DNA of 64,000 nt from Paguma larvata (GCA_030068075.1 CM057836.1:64269788-64333787); one strand, 5' to 3'. Numbered from the stretch's first letter, positions 35,629-47,523 are shown. Made by a program: numbers and translations. The notes: a model not told the origin generated them from the letters alone.

Positions 35629-35710
35629 GGAGGAAAAGACTGAACAGTTGTTGGACTGTAAACAAGAACTTGAGCAAATGGAAATAGAACTAAAAAGGTT
35701 GCAACAAGAG
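35629..35710 (+). CDS. CCDC88A: CCDC88A window exon 6 (coiled coil)
   Basis: An 82-nt exon with acceptor catttaag and donor gtttgt. It completes the split Leu codon and adds 27 residues of heptad sequence from EEKTEQLLDCKQELEQ to LKRLQQE, about residues 267-294. Entry is phase 2 and exit phase 0. Skipping it alone would shift the frame, but skipping it together with the preceding 173-nt exon (255 nt) would not. Confidence 0.96.
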
Positions 35711-36245
35711 GTTTGTACCTGAAACTTTATTATATGGGACCAGTAAGTAACTAGAAATTGATTTTTTCCTCCTTATAATTTATAGCCTTTATCTTAATGT
35801 TTTATGAGGTTACCAAGACTTAAAGATGACTGTTTTCAGTGTTTTTCTGTTCTAAAATGCTCAAACTGGAAATCATAGTCTTTGGACTTTGCTTTTTTTT
35901 TTTTTTTTTCCAATCAGTGCTGTTCAAACTTTGCTAGAATTCAGAAGAGACTCTTAAGAATCAGGTAGTTCCAGGTTTCTCTTTTTATGTATTTGGTCTG
36001 AGTGGACTTGGAAGCTAGAATAACCCTACTGTAAACTATGCTGCTTTATATGTATCTCCCTAGGTCTCTGGTTTCTGACAGTGCTTTATGTTAACTTATA
36101 TATAACACAATGCTATTTAATTTTTTACTCTTTTCCTTTTAAATCAGATCAGAATTTTTACCTTTTAACAATTATTTTTATTTTACTAAAGCTTTGTGGA
36201 TTTTTTTCATCTTGGAGCAAAATTGTTTTAAAAATTCACTTTTTG

Positions 36246-36472
36246 GGGAGGTGCTTGTGGGTGGCTTAGTCAGTTACGTGTCTGACTCTTGATTTCAGCT
36301 CAGGTCATGGTCTCATGGTTTGTGAGTTCGAGCTCGGTGTCAGGCTCTGCACTGACTGTGTGGAGCCTGCTTGGGATTCTCTTTCTCTCTCCCTCTCTCT
36401 CTGCCCCTCTCCCACTCACGCTGTCTCTCTTTCTATCTCTCTCTCTCAAAATAAATAAATAAACTTAAAAAA
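36246..36472 (+). mobile_element. SINEC-type SINE
   Basis: Forward SINE (gaggtgcttgtgggtggctt) ending aataaataaataaac. aattcact repeats at both flanks. Confidence 0.9.
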
Positions 36473-36766
36473 AGAATTCACTGTTTTAAATGTTATGTTG
36501 CATTTTTATTTGGAGGTAGTGCACGACGTCTTCTTTTACCCATAAATGGTAAGGATTATGGTGAGACTGGACAATTATTTCTTCTCCTTATTTCCCTTAA
36601 CTTGCTATTTTAAATTCAGGGAATACTCCACTTGCAGGATCATAAACTTGAACCTTTCTAGATGAATGAGATGGGAATCAGAATCTTCATTTCTAGATAT
36701 GCTGTGGCTGTTTTTGTGTTTCTTGATAGCATGGGTTTTTATATGTGTGCTTACTCTAAAACAGGG

Positions 36767-37258
36767 TTTCTCAATCGTTTTTGTCTCAAAATTCTTTTCT
36801 ATTAAAAATTAACAAGGATTGTTTGATGTGATTATATCTACTTTCTGTATTTGAATTTAAAACTTAGAATTTGAAAAATATTTCCTTAAAAATAATAATC
36901 TATTCCATATTAACAAAAACTACATGCTTATAATCATTATTTTCCAAAACAAAAAAAGAGGAATGTTGGTACTCTTACATTTTTGCAAGTCTCTCTCTTT
37001 TTTTTTTATCACTTTCACAAATGTCTTTAATGCCTGGCTTAACTAAAGACTGCTAAATTCTCATATCTGTTTCTGCATTCAGTCTGTTATCACATGCCAT
37101 GTAACCTTTGGAAAACTCCACTCCGCCCTCGTGAGAGAATGACAGGGAAAAAAGCAAATAATGGCTTGGTGTTATTATGAAAATGGTTTTGACCTCATGA
37201 ACATGAAACCCTGTCAGGGCCCCACAGATGTCTCTGGATCATAGTTTGATAAGTTGTT
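36767..37258 (+). mobile_element. hAT-type DNA transposon relic
   Basis: The left end cagggtttctcaatcgtttt and right-end text ggatcatagtttgataag, with internal ccaaaacaaaaaaag and ttaatgcctggctta, match a widespread old mammalian hAT element. The family name is not certain; strand arbitrary. Confidence 0.55.
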
Positions 37259-37739
37259 CTAAAAGATTACAAGAGAGCTATTAAAGATTGAATTTTAATA
37301 CTTGTCTTAAATGTTATTAAGATAAACACTAATCATATGCAACTAATCATTCACTTGGAAGTTTTGAAAAACTCAGCAGGATTTTGGTATGTTATAACAC
37401 ATCTGATGGAAACGTAATTTCGCTAAAGTAACGAATGATCAACCTTAGTAATACTATTTGCCTCTTCCGTGTTTTCATTATCCCGTATTGTAAAGTTAAT
37501 GTTTGCACCTTAAATGAATTGCAAACAATTTTGTTAACTACATGTTAACTTATTTTAAAATATTCTGAGTATTTTTTACATTCCTAAATAGTGTTCATTA
37601 TGTAAAACTTTATATGTACGCATGTTTGTGTTTGTATATAAATACATTTTAAAAAATAATTTGTATTCTTAATTTTTTTAAAAAAAGACTTCATATATTT
37701 CCCCATCTCATTTTATTTTATATATTTATTTTTTTAACA

Positions 37740-38030
37740 GGTTTTACTCACTTTATTTTTCTTAATAAAGCTGTGTGGTGGCCACAGCTGGAGCTTTGTT
37801 CCTCTGCATGGAGACTCTGGTGTGGGTCTTCTCAGAATGGTCAGTGAATTCCTGATAGGGAAACTTGATGAACACAGTTTCTTTCCAGAGGTCAGGGTTG
37901 ACGTAGCTGTAGGTTTTAGAAATGGCATTAGAAGTGGCCTTGGCGAAGTTGCCCAGGGTGGCAGTGCACCTGCTGGCCAAGGTATAGCAGTTGTCAATAC
38001 TGGCTATCATCAACAGTTTCTTTGTATCTC
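37740..38030 (-). pseudogene. RPS2: RPS2 processed pseudogene, 5'-truncated
   Basis: The - strand reads the C-terminus of 40S ribosomal protein S2: [53 protein letters not shown], then the 3' UTR with gaaaaataaagtg. It covers roughly the last 85-90 of about 290 residues. Several substitutions and read-through at the normal stop show it is dead. An old L1 fragment abuts its 5' side. Confidence 0.92.
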
Positions 38031-38032
38031 CC

Positions 38033-38140
38033 CCTTTTAAAAAACAACTTAATTGAGGTAGTTTACATACCATAAAACTCACGCTTTTAAGGCGTACAAT
38101 TCATTGTTTTTTTTTAGTAAATTCATTGAGTTGTGCAACC
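38033..38140 (-). mobile_element. Old LINE-1 3' fragment
   Basis: cataccataaaactcacgct, ttttaaggcgtacaattcat and gttgtgcaacca are typical of reverse old L1 3' ends. Confidence 0.7.
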
Positions 38141-38202
38141 AGAGATTATCAATTTGAAAATAGAAAATAATATTTGAAATATTAATATTTGTTTATATTT
38201 AG

Positions 38203-38361
38203 AACATGAATTTGCTTTCGGATGCTCGTTCTGCTAGAATGTACCGAGATGAATTAGATGCACTTCGAGAGAAAGCGATCAGAGTGGATAAGCTTGAAAG
38301 TGAAGTCAGCAGATATAAAGAAAGACTACATGATATCGAATTTTATAAGGCAAGAGTTGAG
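38203..38361 (+). CDS. CCDC88A: CCDC88A window exon 7 (coiled coil)
   Basis: A 159-nt exon of 53 codons, phase 0 on both sides, with acceptor tatatttag and donor gtatgt. It runs from [20 protein letters not shown] to FYKARVE, about residues 295-347. This segment resembles the conserved block found after the linker in Hook and CCDC88 proteins. A relic L1 and an RPS2 pseudogene fragment lie just upstream in the intron. Confidence 0.97.
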
Positions 38362-38775
38362 GTATGTTCCATAATTTAAATCATTCACAATTATTTTGTT
38401 TAGAAGTTGGGTTTTTCATAATGAATGTAATAATCTTAAGGAACTTTTGAAATGTTGAACAAACTAAATACCTTTAGTTACTTGCCTCATGATTGATCAG
38501 CATATTGCTGATACTTGTAAAAAGGGATCTCTGGACATGATTAATTTTATTGAACTGTTTCAAGTTCTTTCACTCTTTTATTTAGCATTATAGGTAGGGA
38601 AGACTTGAAGTCCGTCCTTCCCTCATAGTCAAATAAAGTGTATACTTCTACTAATTCCAAACTTGTTTCTAGAAGCGAAAGCAAAGCATGTGTCTGATCA
38701 CTGTTCAACTCAGAATACTAAACTAGGATTAATGAAGGCACTCTCTCAATCTCTCTGCTAATAATACGTGTGTGG

Positions 38776-38806
<31 letters not shown>

Positions 38807-39816
38807 GAAAAGACAAATTTTCTTACTTAATGGTTACAGTTCAGTGTTACTTGAAGTTGAGTTTGACAGCAAAAATTTCACAATTCTACATTCTGTTTTT
38901 CTTTCCGAATTGATTTCTTCATCTCTTCCAACAGAGGTGAGTTTTATGAGTTTCAGTATAGTGGTAAAAAGGAAGGAGTATGCAAAATCAAGAAGTGAAA
39001 ACATTTATGACAGAAAGTAGTTAGAACATTTTAGCCTGAAAGTTATCAGAAAATAGACCTAGTAGATAACAAACATAAGGTACATATTAATTCTTTGCTA
39101 TATATTGAAACGGTATATGCATGGCATTGTTAAGAGATCCTTATAAATGCCACTGTTTTAATATACTTTCTTTTGACTTTAGTTTAAAACCATTGGCATA
39201 TAGTTCAGCAAAGCAGATTTGTGAACACATGTCTTCAAAACATATGTATGAATTTTAAGCATTTTCATAAGATGTTTATGTAAAATATTTATTGATAGAG
39301 CCTCAGTTTATGGTCTGTGTGAATCTTAGTGCAGGTCTTAGTATTTTACTCAAAAACCCAAGCCCTTCACTTTCAAGTTTAAGTAGAGAGAAATCTTTAA
39401 ATATATTTCAAAAAAAAAGCTAAGCCCTGATTCTATGGAGATTTATTTGCATGTTAAATATCAGAGAGACTACTTACACTTAGTTCCTTATCATTGTGAC
39501 TAAAAGAATTTAAACACCCTGACAATTTTATGTGAAATTATAGTTGTGTTACTCATCCTAGCATAAGTACTGAATATTATGTTTGCATAATAGCAATAGC
39601 ATAATAAATTCTGAGGGAAAAAAATGAAACCAGGAAAACATGGTTTTCTAGAGAAAACGTGTCTCTGTTTTCAGTAGATTTTACTCTTGCATAAAGAATT
39701 GTTGATAAAGACAGCTTAATGTCTTATTTTACAATAAAGAATTTTTACGTTTCAGAGCTTTGAAAAATTACCGGTTATTAACATATTTGTGATAAAGCCT
39801 ACTTGAAATTTTATAG
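38362..39816 (+). other. Intron 7 of window
   Basis: Only a (TG)n microsatellite at 38767-38805 stands out. The remainder is unremarkable AT-rich intron. Confidence 0.75.
38767..38805. repeat. (TG)n microsatellite
   Basis: Imperfect at left (gtgtgtgggtgttt), then about 12 pure TG units. Confidence 0.95.
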
Positions 39817-39963
39817 GAATTAAAAGAAGACAATCAAGTTTTATTAGAAACAAAAACCATGTTGGAAGATCAATTAGAAGGAACTAGAGCTCGTTCTGAT
39901 AAATTACATGAATTAGAAAAAGAGAATTTACAACTAAAAGCTAAACTTCATGATATGGAAATG
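39817..39963 (+). CDS. CCDC88A: CCDC88A window exon 8 (coiled coil)
   Basis: A 147-nt exon of 49 codons, phase 0 both sides, acceptor ttttatag, donor gtaagt. It runs from [19 protein letters not shown] to KAKLHDMEM, about residues 348-396. It contains the first LEKEN-type motif ([10 protein letters not shown]) that recurs in later exons. The coding bases are strongly A-rich at third positions. Confidence 0.97.
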
Positions 39964-40781
39964 GTAAGTAATGTAAGGTTGATCAGTTGCCTGGCCTCTA
40001 AGCAAGTCTCTCAGATTGATCTGATTTCCCCATAATGACAGTGATGGCTAGCTCCTTGTTGCTTTAACAGAGAAGAGGTACCTAAATAAATTAGAAGCTT
40101 CCAATTCTGTATAAAAACGGGAGTAGTACAAATTTCTGCTTTTGTTAGAGGTTTTAGGTATTAATTGTGTCTTCCTCTTTGATCAAACCTTAATAAGTTC
40201 TTGTGTAAACATGCCTTTATTTTTTTTATTTTTTTTAACATTTATTTATTTTGAGAGACATAGAGACAGAGCGTGAGCAGGGGAAGGGCAGAGAGAGAGG
40301 GAGATACAGAATCTGAAGCAGGCTCCAGGCTCTGAGCTGTCAGCACAGAGCCCGACGCGGGGCTTGAACTCACAGACCGTGAGATCATGACCTGAGCCGA
40401 AGTCGGCCGCCCAACCAACTGAGCCACCCAGGCACCCCAAAACATGCCTTTAAAATATAGAAACAAAACTTGCTAAACTTTAGCATTGGATCAGATATCA
40501 TTTATTATGTCACTAAATATATTAAAATATATGAAGAAAAGTTTTCAGTGTTCCCAAGGATCTCTTTAAAAGGATATCGAACACCTGATCAATAAAATGA
40601 CTAGTGGTAATAATTATAAGTGATTAATGCCTTCAAACTGAAAACTTTGAGGGACACAAAATTTATCCTATATTATTCAGTTTCTGATAAATAAAAGTAA
40701 TAAGTAATAGAACATATTTAGCTTGAAATCATACTGTTTCTTAACTTTCATTTCTTTTCCTACTCCCTGACAATAAAAAAG
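39964..40781 (+). other. Intron 8 of window
   Basis: A short intron with one complete reverse SINE (40222-40438). Nothing else is seen. Confidence 0.8.
40222..40438 (-). mobile_element. SINEC_Fc-type SINE, near consensus
   Basis: Complete reverse SINE ending gagccacccaggcacccc. aaacatgccttta before it (40207-40219) recurs immediately after it. The low divergence suggests a young copy. Confidence 0.94.
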
Positions 40782-40926
40782 GAACGTGATATGGATAGAA
40801 AAAAAATTGAAGAATTGATGGAAGAAAATATGACTTTGGAAATGGCACAGAAACAAAGTATGGATGAATCATTACATCTTGGCTGGGAGCTGGAACAGAT
40901 ATCTAGAACTAGTGAACTCTCTGAAG
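40782..40926 (+). CDS. CCDC88A: CCDC88A window exon 9 (coiled coil)
   Basis: A 145-nt exon exiting in phase 1. It runs from [20 protein letters not shown] to ISRTSELSE, about residues 397-444. The acceptor is aataaaaaag: the pyrimidine run (tttcttttcctactccc) ends about 13 nt before the AG, which is unusual but workable. The donor is gtattc, weak at +4 and +5. The in-frame join to the next exon restores an Ala codon. Confidence 0.96.
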
Positions 40927-42034
40927 GTATTCTCAATATTTTTTAATTTAAATGCTATATTATATAAATGAATACATGAAGTTGTATTTATGCTTACATT
41001 TCTGAATATTTTACTATAATTTTTTATTTTCCCCAGCCAGAGATGTCTAAGAGGCCAGAGGTCTCCCTAGATACAATTTCAGAGTAGTATGTTTATATCC
41101 ACCTTCCTGGGTCTTGTCCTTATCTTTGTACATTTTACAACTTCACTTTATGAGTGTAGTAACAGATTTGATCAATTGTTTAGACGCTGTTTCATATTAA
41201 CATCATAGGAAGCTGAGGTACCAAGTTTATTCATTTATTTTGAGAAATAAAGCCACCTACTAAATAGAACATAAAAGTCATATTAGCTGTCAGCGTGTTC
41301 TTTAACTATAGACAAACCTAAATAGGAAGTCATGACATAGTGGGAAGATTGTTCGGTAAGGATATAGTCAGAAGAAAGCAAGTTAAGGATCTTCATGGCT
41401 ACTTTCATCAATCTATGTACTCTCCAATTTAGCACTATACCTACCAACCAGTCCAGTCCAGTTATACCCACTTATACCGTAAAGATAATGAAAGACCCTC
41501 AGATAAATTGTTAACTTTGCTCTTTTTTCCTTGTTAGGGTTATAGCTTTGAGTATGCTGATACTGATTTACTTTATTGAAATTATGCCCACGTCACATTT
41601 ATTTGAATTAGATTATTCCAGAATTCCTCAGTTACCTCATATTAGATTATTTCACCTGCTTTCCTTCCTTCCAGATATTTTTTAAGCATCTACTATGTGT
41701 AAAATACCATACCCAGCTCTGCAGATATGATGGTGAGGTAGACCTAGGTCTGAGAGAGCTTATAGTCTGGTGTTTATAGGATAATTACTTCTACAGATGA
41801 CTTGTCCTATTTTTTTTACCATTTGGCTTTTCCTAATTTTACACATGAGAACCTAATTCCAAATTCTGGGACCCCATGTAAATTCACTACACAGTAAGTG
41901 ATGATATTCAGACAGTGAACTTACAGAGATTATGTTACTTAAAATATTTGTGGAACTTTTTTAATGTCTTTTTTGCGAATCGAGCTATAAAGAAAATAAT
42001 TCAGACTTAAATGTTTTCTACTACTAGTTAAAAT

Positions 42035-42185
42035 TACACGTTAAGAGTTTCCTCATCTGTCATATGGGAACAATAATATAGGATGTACCTTGTAGGGTTA
42101 TTGTGAGGATTGAATATATTACCACTTATGAAGCCAGTAGTAGAGGCCCTGGTAAATGGTAGACATTTGAGTGTTTATTGTTTTT
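42035..42185 (+). repeat. MIR
   Basis: gtttcctcatctgtcatatg, ggttattgtgaggattgaat and ccctggtaaatggtag follow the MIR 3' half in order. Confidence 0.8.
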
Positions 42186-42530
42186 ATCATCATCATCATA
42201 GTTGTTTTGCAGTTCATCGTACTGGGGTCATAGATCTGAATATTTGTTTTAATATGGTATGTTTTGTTATGTTTTGTTTTTTAACTATATAAGAGAATTG
42301 CTTTCCAGAAAATTTTCAAAATGTGGAAAATATAAAGGAAGAAATTAAAGTTATTAATAATTTCTGAAATCACTTTACATTTCAAAAAATTTGCCTCCAA
42401 AATTTTTCTACAAACAAATAGATCCTTTAGACATCATCAGATCAGTTTGTATACACAGTTCAGGTTCTTCTTTTCACGTAAGATTATAACGTAGGCATTT
42501 TCCCGTGTTGTTAAATGTGTATTTTAAGGG

Positions 42531-42622
42531 GGCTTCTGACTGGCTCAGTGGATGGAGCATGCAGCTTTTGGTCTTGAGTTTGAGCCCCACATTGGGTGTA
42601 GAGATTACTGTAAAAAATGTTT
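42531..42622 (+). mobile_element. Older truncated tRNA-Lys SINE
   Basis: Forward head-only SINE: gactggctcagtggatggag and gccccacattgggtgtagag, the older form also seen at 34255. Confidence 0.75.
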
Positions 42623-42668
42623 GTAAGCATCCTTTTTAATTCTTTGTAGTCTTTGAAATGCAGTGATA

Positions 42669-42875
42669 GGGCGCCTAGGAGGCTCATTCGGTTAAGTGTC
42701 AGACTCTTGACTTCGGCTCAGGTCACAATCTCATAGTTTGTGAGTTCAACCCCTACATTGGGCTCTGTGCTGACAGTATGGAACCTGTTTAGGATTCTGT
42801 CTCTCTTTCTCTTTGCCCTTCCCCTGTTTGCTCTCTCTCTCTCTCAAAATAAATAAAACTAAACTAAAAAAAAAA
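42669..42875 (+). mobile_element. SINEC-type SINE
   Basis: Forward SINE (gggcgcctaggaggctcatt) ending in an A-rich tail. Its flanks gcagtgata and acagtgaca are similar. Confidence 0.9.
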
Positions 42876-43155
42876 AGAAACAGTGACAGTATTGAAAGTA
42901 TTTCTAAGGTATATTGAGTATTGTAGTCTAACAGATCATGAAGCAAAGTTTTACTGAAGAAGACTTGGACTACTAATGAAATTTAAAAAGTCAGTGAGTC
43001 TCAGTTGTACCAGCTTTTAATAAAAGATTAATGATATGCTAACCGGAAAAAAGGCTAGAAAGAAGAATTGAGGCTTGCTTTATTTACAGTCTGGAGGATA
43101 TTTTACCATAGCTAATTTTGAAAAGAATGTGTGCTTGTGGGGGTATGTTGTTTTC

Positions 43156-43196
43156 TGTGTGTGTGTGTGTGTATGTGTGTGTGTGTGTGTGTGTGT
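43156..43196. repeat. (TG)n microsatellite
   Basis: About 20 TG units with one TA interruption, just before a SINE. Confidence 0.96.
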
Positions 43197-43218
43197 CTTA
43201 ATTATGGAGACTTTCTGG

Positions 43219-43440
43219 GGCATCTGGGTGGCTCAGTCAGTTGTGCATCCAAACGACTCAGCTCTGGTCATGAGCTTGATTTCAGCTCAGGTCATGATCT
43301 CACAGCATGAGTTCGAACCCCACATCAGGCTCTGTGCTGACAGTGCGGAGCCTGTGTGTTATCCTCTCTCTCCCTCTCTTTCTGCACTTCTCCCACTCGT
43401 GTTTTCTCTCTCTCTCTCTCTCAAAATAAACTTTAAAAAA
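43219..43440 (+). mobile_element. SINEC-type SINE with internal insertion
   Basis: Forward SINE (ggggcatctgggtggctcag). About 20 extra bases (ctctggtcatgagcttgatt) repeat part of the cagctcaggtcatga segment. Confidence 0.88.
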
Positions 43441-44292
43441 ATGATGAAGAATTTCAAACATACGAAAAAATAGTTAGACCTAGAATGGCTTCCTGTACTT
43501 CTCCATTTCCCTTCCTGAAATCTAGAGTTTCAAAATGAATTCTAGGTATCATATTTTACTTTAAATCCTAATTTTTATATCATTAAAATATTTAATGAAT
43601 CTGCTTTAGGGTTATTAAAAATAGTTATTTTCGGTTTACATCATGTATAGAACCAGAAACTGAGTTTTCTTATTTTAAAAAATGCAATTATGCTGAAATT
43701 GACTTAGAAATATGAATTTTTTGGCAGATGGTATATATGTTTCTTTTTACACTCAAGTTTAGCAGGGATTCTTCGTTTAGAGAAAGACTTTTTCAAGGTA
43801 ACCAGTGTATACTGTCTTGCCTTTCTCAGAATCAGGATTAGGAAATTAGGATTTTTTTACTCCCCTTAGATCATCTTCCTTTAATTTTTGAAGATGTGGC
43901 TTGGACGCGCCTTATACCTCTTATTTGAACCACACAATATCTCTGTGAGACACACAGAGCAATACCCATATTTTATACAAATAATCTAAGAGTTTTGTGG
44001 TTAAAGTGGCTTGGGCATTGTCAAGCAGTTTCTTATGGAGCTAGAACGGAAACTCTATAGTCCATTCAGTCTAAATTTTGTACTTTTTTCCTCTAGAATG
44101 CTTGTGGGTGCATTAAAAATTCAGGGTTTACCCATCTTTTATCTGTGTTTTTTCATTGTATCTATCTTATATAACTCTATAAATTTTTTATAAAGTTAAG
44201 GACCAGGTGATGTAGTACATTCACACTCATTATTTTAAATAGTAATGAGTAAATATAGTTTTTACTAATGACAATATTTGTCATTATTATAG

Positions 44293-44477
44293 CACCGCAA
44301 AAATCCTTGGGCCATGAAGTGAATGAGTTAACATCAAGTAGGTTATTGAAGTTGGAGATGGAAAACCAGAGTCTGACAAAAACTGTAGAAGAACTTCGGA
44401 GTACTATGGATTCTGCAGAAGGCAACACTTCCAAAATCCTGAAAATTGAAAAAGAAAATCAAAGACTAAGTAAAAAG
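44293..44477 (+). CDS. CCDC88A: CCDC88A window exon 10 (coiled coil)
   Basis: A 185-nt exon, entry phase 1 and exit phase 0, acceptor cattattatag, donor gtaaat. It runs from (A)PQKSLGHEVNELTSSRLLK to KENQRLSKK, about residues 445-506. PQKSLGHE marks a short break in the heptads before a long helix starts. Compared with human girdin as I recall it there are a few conservative changes near STMDSAEGNTS. Confidence 0.97.
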
Positions 44478-44579
44478 GTAAATAAAAATTGTTTTAATGT
44501 AATGTTGAAAATATGTAAAAGTGTCAATAGCCCTGTGTTAGAATATTTATTTTCCAGTTTTTAACATATTCTCAAATTT

Positions 44580-44960
44580 ATTTTAACTTATGGAAATTTT
44601 CAAACATACATAAATGTCAAGTGAATCAACTCCTATACTCATTCATTTTTGGCAATGATTAACTTAATAGCCACTCTTACTTCTACTCTTGCTTACTGTC
44701 TCCACAACCACTAGGATTTTGAAGTAAATCCTAGACATGCTGTCATTTCACCAATAAATATCTCATTATATATCTCTAAAAAGTAAGGAATTTTTTTAAA
44801 AACAAGAACAGTGACATTAGCACATTGAAAAATTTAATGGAGTTTGGTTATCATTTCAGTTTCTCCAAATCTATTGGGATTTTTTTTACATTTTGTTAAA
44901 ATCTGAATTGAAATAAAATCAGTGCATTCAATTGACCTATGTGTCTATTAAGTCTTTTTT
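44580..44960 (-). mobile_element. Ancient interspersed repeat, L1-like
   Basis: tttgaagtaaatcctagaca, tatctctaaaaagtaagg and cagtttctccaaatctat follow a common old mammalian repeat. I cannot name the family firmly. Confidence 0.4.
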
Positions 44961-44976
44961 AGTGTAAGGTTAACTT

Positions 44977-45141
44977 TTTATTTTTTTTTTTATTTTTGGG
45001 AGGGCACAAGAGAGGGAGGGGCAGAGAAAGGGGGACATAGGATCAGAAGCCCTCTGTGCTGACAGGCTGACACCAACTCACAGTGAGATCATGACCAGAG
45101 TTGAAGTCGGACACTCAACCAACTGAGCCACTCAGGTGCCC
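44977..45141 (-). mobile_element. SINEC-type SINE with internal deletion
   Basis: Reverse SINE ending gagccactcaggtgccc; part of the middle is missing around the ctctgtgctgacagg segment. Confidence 0.85.
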
Positions 45142-45394
45142 AGTTTATTCCTTACTTAGCAGTTTTTCTTGTTGAAGAAACCAGGTTATTTAGTAGTTGT
45201 CCCACAATCTAGATTTTGCTCTGTGTCCCTTAGCAAGTTCTTTTGTTCCCTGTGGGTCTTAAATTATCTAGGCTTAATCAGGTTCAAATTGAGTTTTTAG
45301 TGAGAATATTCATAAGGAGTCTATTTCAGTCATGAGGTACATGTCTAGTTGTCTCTTTTTGTCATGTTGGTTGTCATGGAAAAGGTTTGCGTAG

Positions 45395-45572
45395 GGGTGC
45401 CAGTTAAGTGACTGACTTCAGCTCAGGTCATGATCTTGCAGTTCGTGGGTTGGAACCCCACGCTGGGCTCTGTGCTGACAGCTCTGAGCCTAGAGCCTGC
45501 TTTGGATTCTTTGTTTCCATCTTTCTTTGCCCCTCCCCTGGTCACACTCTTTATTTCTCTAAAATAAATATT
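45395..45572 (+). mobile_element. SINEC SINE with damaged head (left arm of inverted pair)
   Basis: Forward SINE beginning ggggtgccagttaagtgact; the tgggtggctcag part of its head is missing. Its tail meets the reverse SINE at 45580. Confidence 0.88.
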
Positions 45573-45579
45573 TTTTTAA

Positions 45580-45793
45580 ACTTTTTTTTTAATGTTTTTA
45601 TTTATTTTTGAGAGCAGGAGAGACAAAGCATGAGTGGGGGAGGGGCAGAGAGAGGGAGACACAGAATCCGAAGTAGGCTCCAGGCTCTGAGCTGTCAGCA
45701 TAGAGCCTGACGCGGGGCTCGAACTCAAAGACTGTGAGATCATGACCTGAGCCGAAGTCGGACACTTAACCAACTGAGTCACCCATGCACCCC
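45580..45793 (-). mobile_element. SINEC_Fc SINE (right arm of inverted pair)
   Basis: Reverse SINE ending cacccatgcacccc, inserted in the tail of the forward one. aaaataaatattt stands on both sides. Confidence 0.92.
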
Positions 45794-46530
45794 TCAAAAA
45801 TAAATATTTAAAAACAAATTAAGTAAAATACCAGCAAGTCCTCTAAAATAAATAAAATAAAAATAAAAGTTGGTTAAAAAAAAAACCGATCAGTTTACTC
45901 TTGGGAATTCTCATGGGAAAAGCAGGATGATTGTTTGATTCTTTTATTTACCAGTTTCCTGGTAATGAATTAGTTCTCTCCTATCCTCCTGAGATAATTA
46001 ATGAGTGAGTCTTTTTTTAATTGTCTTTATGAATTCCTGGATTTAAAAATATTTGAAGTGTTTCAGCCTACTGCATTTGTTTTTCTAACTGTCCCACCTG
46101 TTTAAGCTGCTTCCTGAATCCCTGTGACACAATCTTAGCACTCCTTGTGAGCCTCTGTGCTTTTCGCTATAACTCAGCTCCTTTTAAACATTTCCTGCCC
46201 CAGATCTGGAAACAGCCATTTCTCCCAAAAGCCCTTGTTTCTTTTAGTGGAAAATAGTATTTAGAGACCACAATTTAGCTACTGTGAAACCTGAATCTGA
46301 ACAAGGTTTTGGTTCAACAGGAATATTCCAGTTGTGCAACAGACCAAGTAATTTATTTAATTTATTTATTTTTTTATTTTATTTATTTTATTTTTGAGTA
46401 TCTTTCTGGATATACACATATACATATTGTACATAAATAGAATCATATCATGACAACATGATGTTTTTATCATGAATATCTCGTATCACAGCTCCTCCCC
46501 AATATGTGTTTCTGGGTCTTGGTTGCAGTG

Positions 46531-46564
46531 AATAATAGTAATAATAATAAATAATAATAATAAA
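46531..46564. repeat. (AAT)n microsatellite
   Basis: Interrupted AAT repeat of about 34 bp. Confidence 0.9.
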
Positions 46565-46689
46565 TGTTCCTATACATAAGTTATTATGAATTCATTATTA
46601 TTATTTCTGTATGTAGTCAACCATGTCTGGTTTTTCTTTAGATTTTGAATTTCTAGATTCAGTTATGAGAATCTCCCTAATATTTAGAC

Positions 46690-46877
46690 CAGTGGTTTTT
46701 GAACTATAGTATGCCTCAGAATAACCTTCAGGACTTGTTAAGCACAAATTTCTGAGCCTCACACCCAGAGCTTCTGATCCGTTAGGTCTGGGGAAGGAGC
46801 AAAGAATCCTCGTTTCTAAGAAATTCCTAAGTAGAAGTCTTCCTACTTTTTTTGAAACCATGTCTTGAGAACCACTG
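46690..46877. mobile_element. MER5-like hAT DNA transposon
   Basis: 188 bp bounded by cagtggtttttgaac and gagaaccactg, matching inverted ends; inside are gagcctcacacccagagctt and cttctgatccgttaggtctg, as in MER5A. The 8-bp flanks are similar but decayed. Confidence 0.8.
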
Positions 46878-47345
46878 CCTTAGATTATGCAGATAGACTC
46901 CTTGATTATCTTGCCAGATTTTCTCTTTTAAAACATTTTTGCATTATCTTTACTCCATTAACCAAATAATCTTAATAAGCATTTTATAACCAGTATAATG
47001 TAAAAAGTAAGAGTGAATTAGAACTAAATACAACTTGGAACAGTTTTATTTTGGTTGTCATTATATATAATTGGACTGGAAATTGTAATTTGATTTTAAA
47101 ATTAGCTTTGAAGTCTAATAAATTTTTAGTGATTCTAGCATTGTTTTATAAATTCATTATATGAAAGGTATCATTTATAAACTGAATGTTTCTCTTGAAT
47201 TCCATTGAGTAAGACAACAAATGAGTTTAATTAAATAACTGTTACCCACATATTTCGATCTTTAATGGGAGAACCAGATCAGTAATTAATAGCTAAAAGC
47301 TTCCTGAACATGTTGAATTGAATAACTGGATAAGATTTGACTTGA

Positions 47346-47523
47346 GGGACACCTGCGTGGCTCAGTGGGTTAAGCTTCTGGCTCTTGACTTTGGCTCAGT
47401 TTGTGGGTTTGAGCCTCACATTGGGCTGTGCACTGGTGGTGTGGAGCCTGCTTGAGATTCTCTCTCTCCCTCTTTCTCTGTCCCTCCCCTGCTCAATGTG
47501 CTCTGTCTCAAAAAAAAAAAAAA
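47346..47523 (+). mobile_element. SINEC-type SINE
   Basis: Forward SINE with a pure A tail and the exact duplication aagatttgacttga at 47332-47345 and 47524-47537. Confidence 0.94.

Larger units (their letters stand above)
35711..38202 (+). other. Intron 6 of window
   Basis: Holds a SINE (36246-36472), a hAT-like DNA transposon relic (36767-37258), an RPS2 pseudogene fragment (37740-38030) and an old L1 3' piece (38033-38140). Confidence 0.75.
40927..44292 (+). other. Intron 9 of window
   Basis: Contains a MIR (42035-42185), an old truncated SINE (42531-42622), two further SINEs and a (TG)n tract (43156-43196). 40930-42030 and 43490-44290 show nothing I can name. Confidence 0.75.

Noticed and set aside
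43075..43473. A 132-codon open frame
   Set aside because: Built from a (TG)n tract (repeated Cys-Val) and a SINE; no protein family.
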